Positions 62,243-64,000 of a DNA stretch of 64,000 nt are shown one piece after another. The notes under the pieces were generated by a model. It did no database searches. It saw only the letters and a program-made list of their open reading frames with translations, and was not told the DNA's origin. The stretch comes from Oceanobacillus jeddahensis (GTDB lineage Bacteria; Bacillota; Bacilli; Bacillales; Amphibacillaceae). The stretch covers positions 1,116,001 to 1,180,000 of the forward strand of contig NZ_CCDM010000001.1 of the NCBI RefSeq assembly GCF_000750635.1, read 5' to 3'. Numbering within the stretch: the stretch's first letter is position 1; each line of letters begins with the position of its first letter. A program made the position numbers and the translations under genes.

Positions 62243-62267
62243 GATGGGGCGAGTAACCGCAGCCCCA
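62243..62267 (-). repeat. Dispersed intergenic repeat, copy G
   Basis: GATGGGGCGAGTAACCGCAG, continuing CCCCA: an inverted copy of the core TGGGGCTGCGATTACTCACC seen elsewhere. The gap 62162-62577 also holds a terminator and the promoter of the NagZ gene; nothing else seen. Confidence 0.55.
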
Positions 62268-62420
62268 AAGAAAAATGTCGACGTAGTAAAAATTTTTAGG
62301 TATCAAGTATAAACGCAACTAAGGTAATCCTATGCCTTTCAGGCTTGGCTTGCCAAGTTTTCTTTATCGTATTACTTAAATTCTATACTTTAGACCTTTC
62401 GTAAAAGATTTAAAATTAAA

Positions 62421-62462
62421 AAGAAAAGTTGTGTCCCTATTAGACGGTCCACAGCTTTTCTT
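62421..62462 (+). terminator. Terminator upstream of nagZ
   Basis: Arms AAGAAAAGTTGTG / CACAGCTTTTCTT with one mismatch and a 16-nt loop, followed by T-rich DNA. Confidence 0.65.
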
Positions 62463-62577
62463 GTATGAAATGTAATCTTTTATACTTTTAAATATAGAAG
62501 AAAAAATAATCTGTAGTTAATTGAAAGGTTTTGTTTATTATTTTCTAAATGAATGTAATGAAAGAGGGGTTTTTGAT

Positions 62578-64000
62578 TTGAATAAAACTGTTGGGCAATT
62601 GTTAGTAGTTGGATTAGAAGGGAAGCAGATCACTCCGGAGGTGAAAGAATTAATTAATACTTACCATGTAGGCGGTATTATTTTATTCAGTCGTAATATT
62701 GGTACCCCTGCTGAGGTATTAAAATTGACTACGGATTTACAAAAAGAAGCAAAAAAAGCAGGTTATAGGTATCCACTTTTAATATGTGTGGATCAGGAAA
62801 ATGGAATAGTTCGTCGTTTAGGTGAAGGTACAACAATATTTCCTGGAGCAATGGCTTTAGGGGCTACGGAAGATATTAATAATGCATATAATATAGGCTT
62901 TGCCACAGGGAAAGAATTACTCAGTTTAGGAATCAATTGGAATTTAGCTCCTGTTTTAGATGTAAACAATAATCCTGAAAATCCAGTGATTGGTGTTCGT
63001 TCATTTGGTGAATCAGCTGAAAAAGTCGCACAATATGGAAGAAAGACAATGAAAGGAATGCAAGAAGCAGGTGTAATAACTACCTTGAAGCATTTTCCAG
63101 GACATGGGGACACGAACATGGACTCTCACCTTGATTTACCTATAATATCACATGATTTGCAAAGATTAGAAGAAGTAGAATTAAAGCCGTTTAAAGAGTG
63201 TATTGAAGCGGGAGCTGATACAGTTATGACAGCTCATATCTATTTCCCTGCCATTGAATCGACAGAAGGGTTACCTGCAACGTTATCTAAAAAAGTGATT
63301 ACTGATTTACTAAGAAAAAAGCTACTTTTTAATGGTGTGGTAACAACAGATTGTATGGAAATGGATGCTATTTCTAAAACAATTGGAACGGAAAAAGGAG
63401 CAGTTGCAGCTGTGAAAGCAGGAGCTGATTTTGTCATGATTTCCCATACTTTCGAACGTCAAAAAGGTGCGATAAAGGAAATTATCAAAGCGATAGATTC
63501 TGATGAGATAGACATTAATTATATATTAGAAGCTAATGAAAGAATTGAAAATTTAAAGAGAAAGTATCTTGACTGGGATAAAATAAACTTCGATGACATA
63601 AGGGTTCCAGCAAATGTAGGCAGTAATGAGCATAAAGGAATTGCAACTGAAGTCTATCAAAATAGTACAACCATTGTTAAAAATAGCGGTCTCCTCCCAT
63701 TAGATACAAATAGTAAAGTACTAGTTATTTTCCCTGAGAGTAGTGTAATGGTACGGATAGAGGATGAAAGCAGCACGAAATTTAATTTAGGAGAAGCGAT
63801 TCTTCAGTTTCACCCATTTGCGGCTGTAGAACAAATAGACAACATGATATCGACTGACAAAATAAATGAAATTGCCAGCAAAGCAAAACAATATGATTCC
63901 ATTATTATAGGGACTTTAAATATATCAGCAGAAAGTAGTCAATTAAAGCTTATAAAAAAACTGATGGAAATTAATGATTCTGTCATTGTCGTAGCGATGA
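62578..64000 (+). CDS. nagZ: Beta-N-acetylhexosaminidase, GH3 NagZ family (3' truncated by window edge)
   Basis: The frame is open from TTG 62578 (SD AAAGAGGGG at 62561) to the window end, 474 codons. GH3/NagZ landmarks: VGGIILFSRNI, LLICVDQENGIVRRLGEG, LGINWNLAPVLDVNNNP, KHFPGHGDTNMDSHLDLP (with the His/Asp of the NagZ loop) and VTTDCMEMDAISK with the catalytic Asp. It releases GlcNAc from muropeptide-derived GlcNAc-MurNAc. No obvious secretion signal at its start. A second, C-terminal domain starts around residue 350, as in B. subtilis NagZ. With MupG, Lac-type PTS and the murQ remnant it indicates cell-wall sugar recovery. Confidence 0.88.
   Translation, partial: MNKTVGQLLVVGLEGKQITPEVKELINTYHVGGIILFSRNIGTPAEVLKLTTDLQKEAKKAGYRYPLLICVDQENGIVRRLGEGTTIFPGAMALGATEDINNAYNIGFATGKELLSLGINWNLAPVLDVNNNPENPVIGVRSFGESAEKVAQYGRKTMKGMQEAGVITTLKHFPGHGDTNMDSHLDLPIISHDLQRLEEVELKPFKECIEAGADTVMTAHIYFPAIESTEGLPATLSKKVITDLLRKKLLFNGVVTTDCMEMDAISKTIGTEKGAVAAVKAGADFVMISHTFERQKGAIKEIIKAIDSDEIDINYILEANERIENLKRKYLDWDKINFDDIRVPANVGSNEHKGIATEVYQNSTTIVKNSGLLPLDTNSKVLVIFPESSVMVRIEDESSTKFNLGEAILQFHPFAAVEQIDNMISTDKINEIASKAKQYDSIIIGTLNISAESSQLKLIKKLMEINDSVIVVAM

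Noticed and set aside
1-64000. CRISPR arrays, tRNA or rRNA genes, complete insertion sequences, prophage genes
   Set aside because: Looked for regularly spaced direct repeats, cloverleaf-type sequences, transposase motifs and phage structural genes; none was seen.

Overview
The window comes from a low-GC Firmicute, most likely a Bacillaceae member of the Oceanobacillus/Virgibacillus type. I infer this from AT-rich DNA, strong AAGGAGG-type ribosome binding sites, frequent TTG/GTG starts, cre-like catabolite repression sites, CsbD and CtaG/DUF2243 genes, and many PTS systems with PRD regulators. No rRNA, tRNA, CRISPR array or complete insertion sequence was seen. The window is essentially a chain of carbohydrate-uptake cassettes, each with its own regulator, separated by hairpin terminators and short dispersed repeats.

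Layout. (1) 1-6.8 kb: a PTS EIICB (cut by the left edge), a cytoplasmic SGSH-like sulfatase, EIIA, a NanE-type epimerase, a TauE/SafE exporter, a true formylglycine-generating enzyme and a GntR/UTRA regulator. Together they look like a self-contained route for importing and desulfating a sulfated amino sugar. (2) 6.9-13.1 kb: a YhfZ-like regulator facing, across a 32-bp perfect palindrome, an alkyl-DHAP-synthase-like flavoenzyme, a GlpD-like dehydrogenase and a GlpK-like kinase whose glycerol-binding residues are changed. (3) 13.4-20.4 kb: ordinary accessory genes: a frameshifted YGSN protein, membrane proteins, GyrI-like and WYL genes, TetR plus hydrolase. (4) 20.7-30.1 kb: RpiR regulator, DctPQM TRAP transporter, zinc dehydrogenase, DhnA-type aldolase, FGGY kinase, 2-hydroxyacid dehydrogenase and a full PRPP synthetase. 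A GAAGGAAATTTCCTTC palindrome is the likely RpiR operator. (5) 30.6-32.2 kb: DUF2243, CtaG, CsbD.

(6) 32.5-40.9 kb: PRD/EIIA regulator, ascorbate-type PTS A, B and C, then a phosphotriesterase-family lactonase, a creatininase-family hydrolase, a SIS protein and a beta-lactamase-fold serine hydrolase. (7) 41.1-42.9 kb: a HigBA-like toxin-antitoxin pair, a 305-bp inverted-repeat element with an 8-bp target duplication, and an unknown coiled-coil protein. (8) 43.1-50.2 kb: class II aldolase, TIM-like isomerase, YjbQ, PRD regulator, galactitol-type PTS A, B and C and an Rpe-like epimerase. (9) 50.3-56.2 kb: PucR regulator facing an M20 amidohydrolase, iron alcohol dehydrogenase and aldehyde dehydrogenase. 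(10) 56.5-64 kb: a 47-residue membrane protein, then a cell-wall-sugar locus: a decayed murQ start, Lac-type PTS EIIC, double GNAT, PIG-L-like protein, MupG, EIIB, EIIA and NagZ (cut by the right edge).

How the genes work together: each cassette couples an uptake system (PTS or TRAP) to hydrolases, isomerases or oxidoreductases that lead the product toward glycolysis. The three points most worth following are the sulfo-sugar PTS locus, the MupG locus with a dead murQ and an atypical PIG-L protein, and the intergenic repeat family that recurs in at least six gene-free stretches. Functions are assigned by recognising conserved motifs; no database search was possible.
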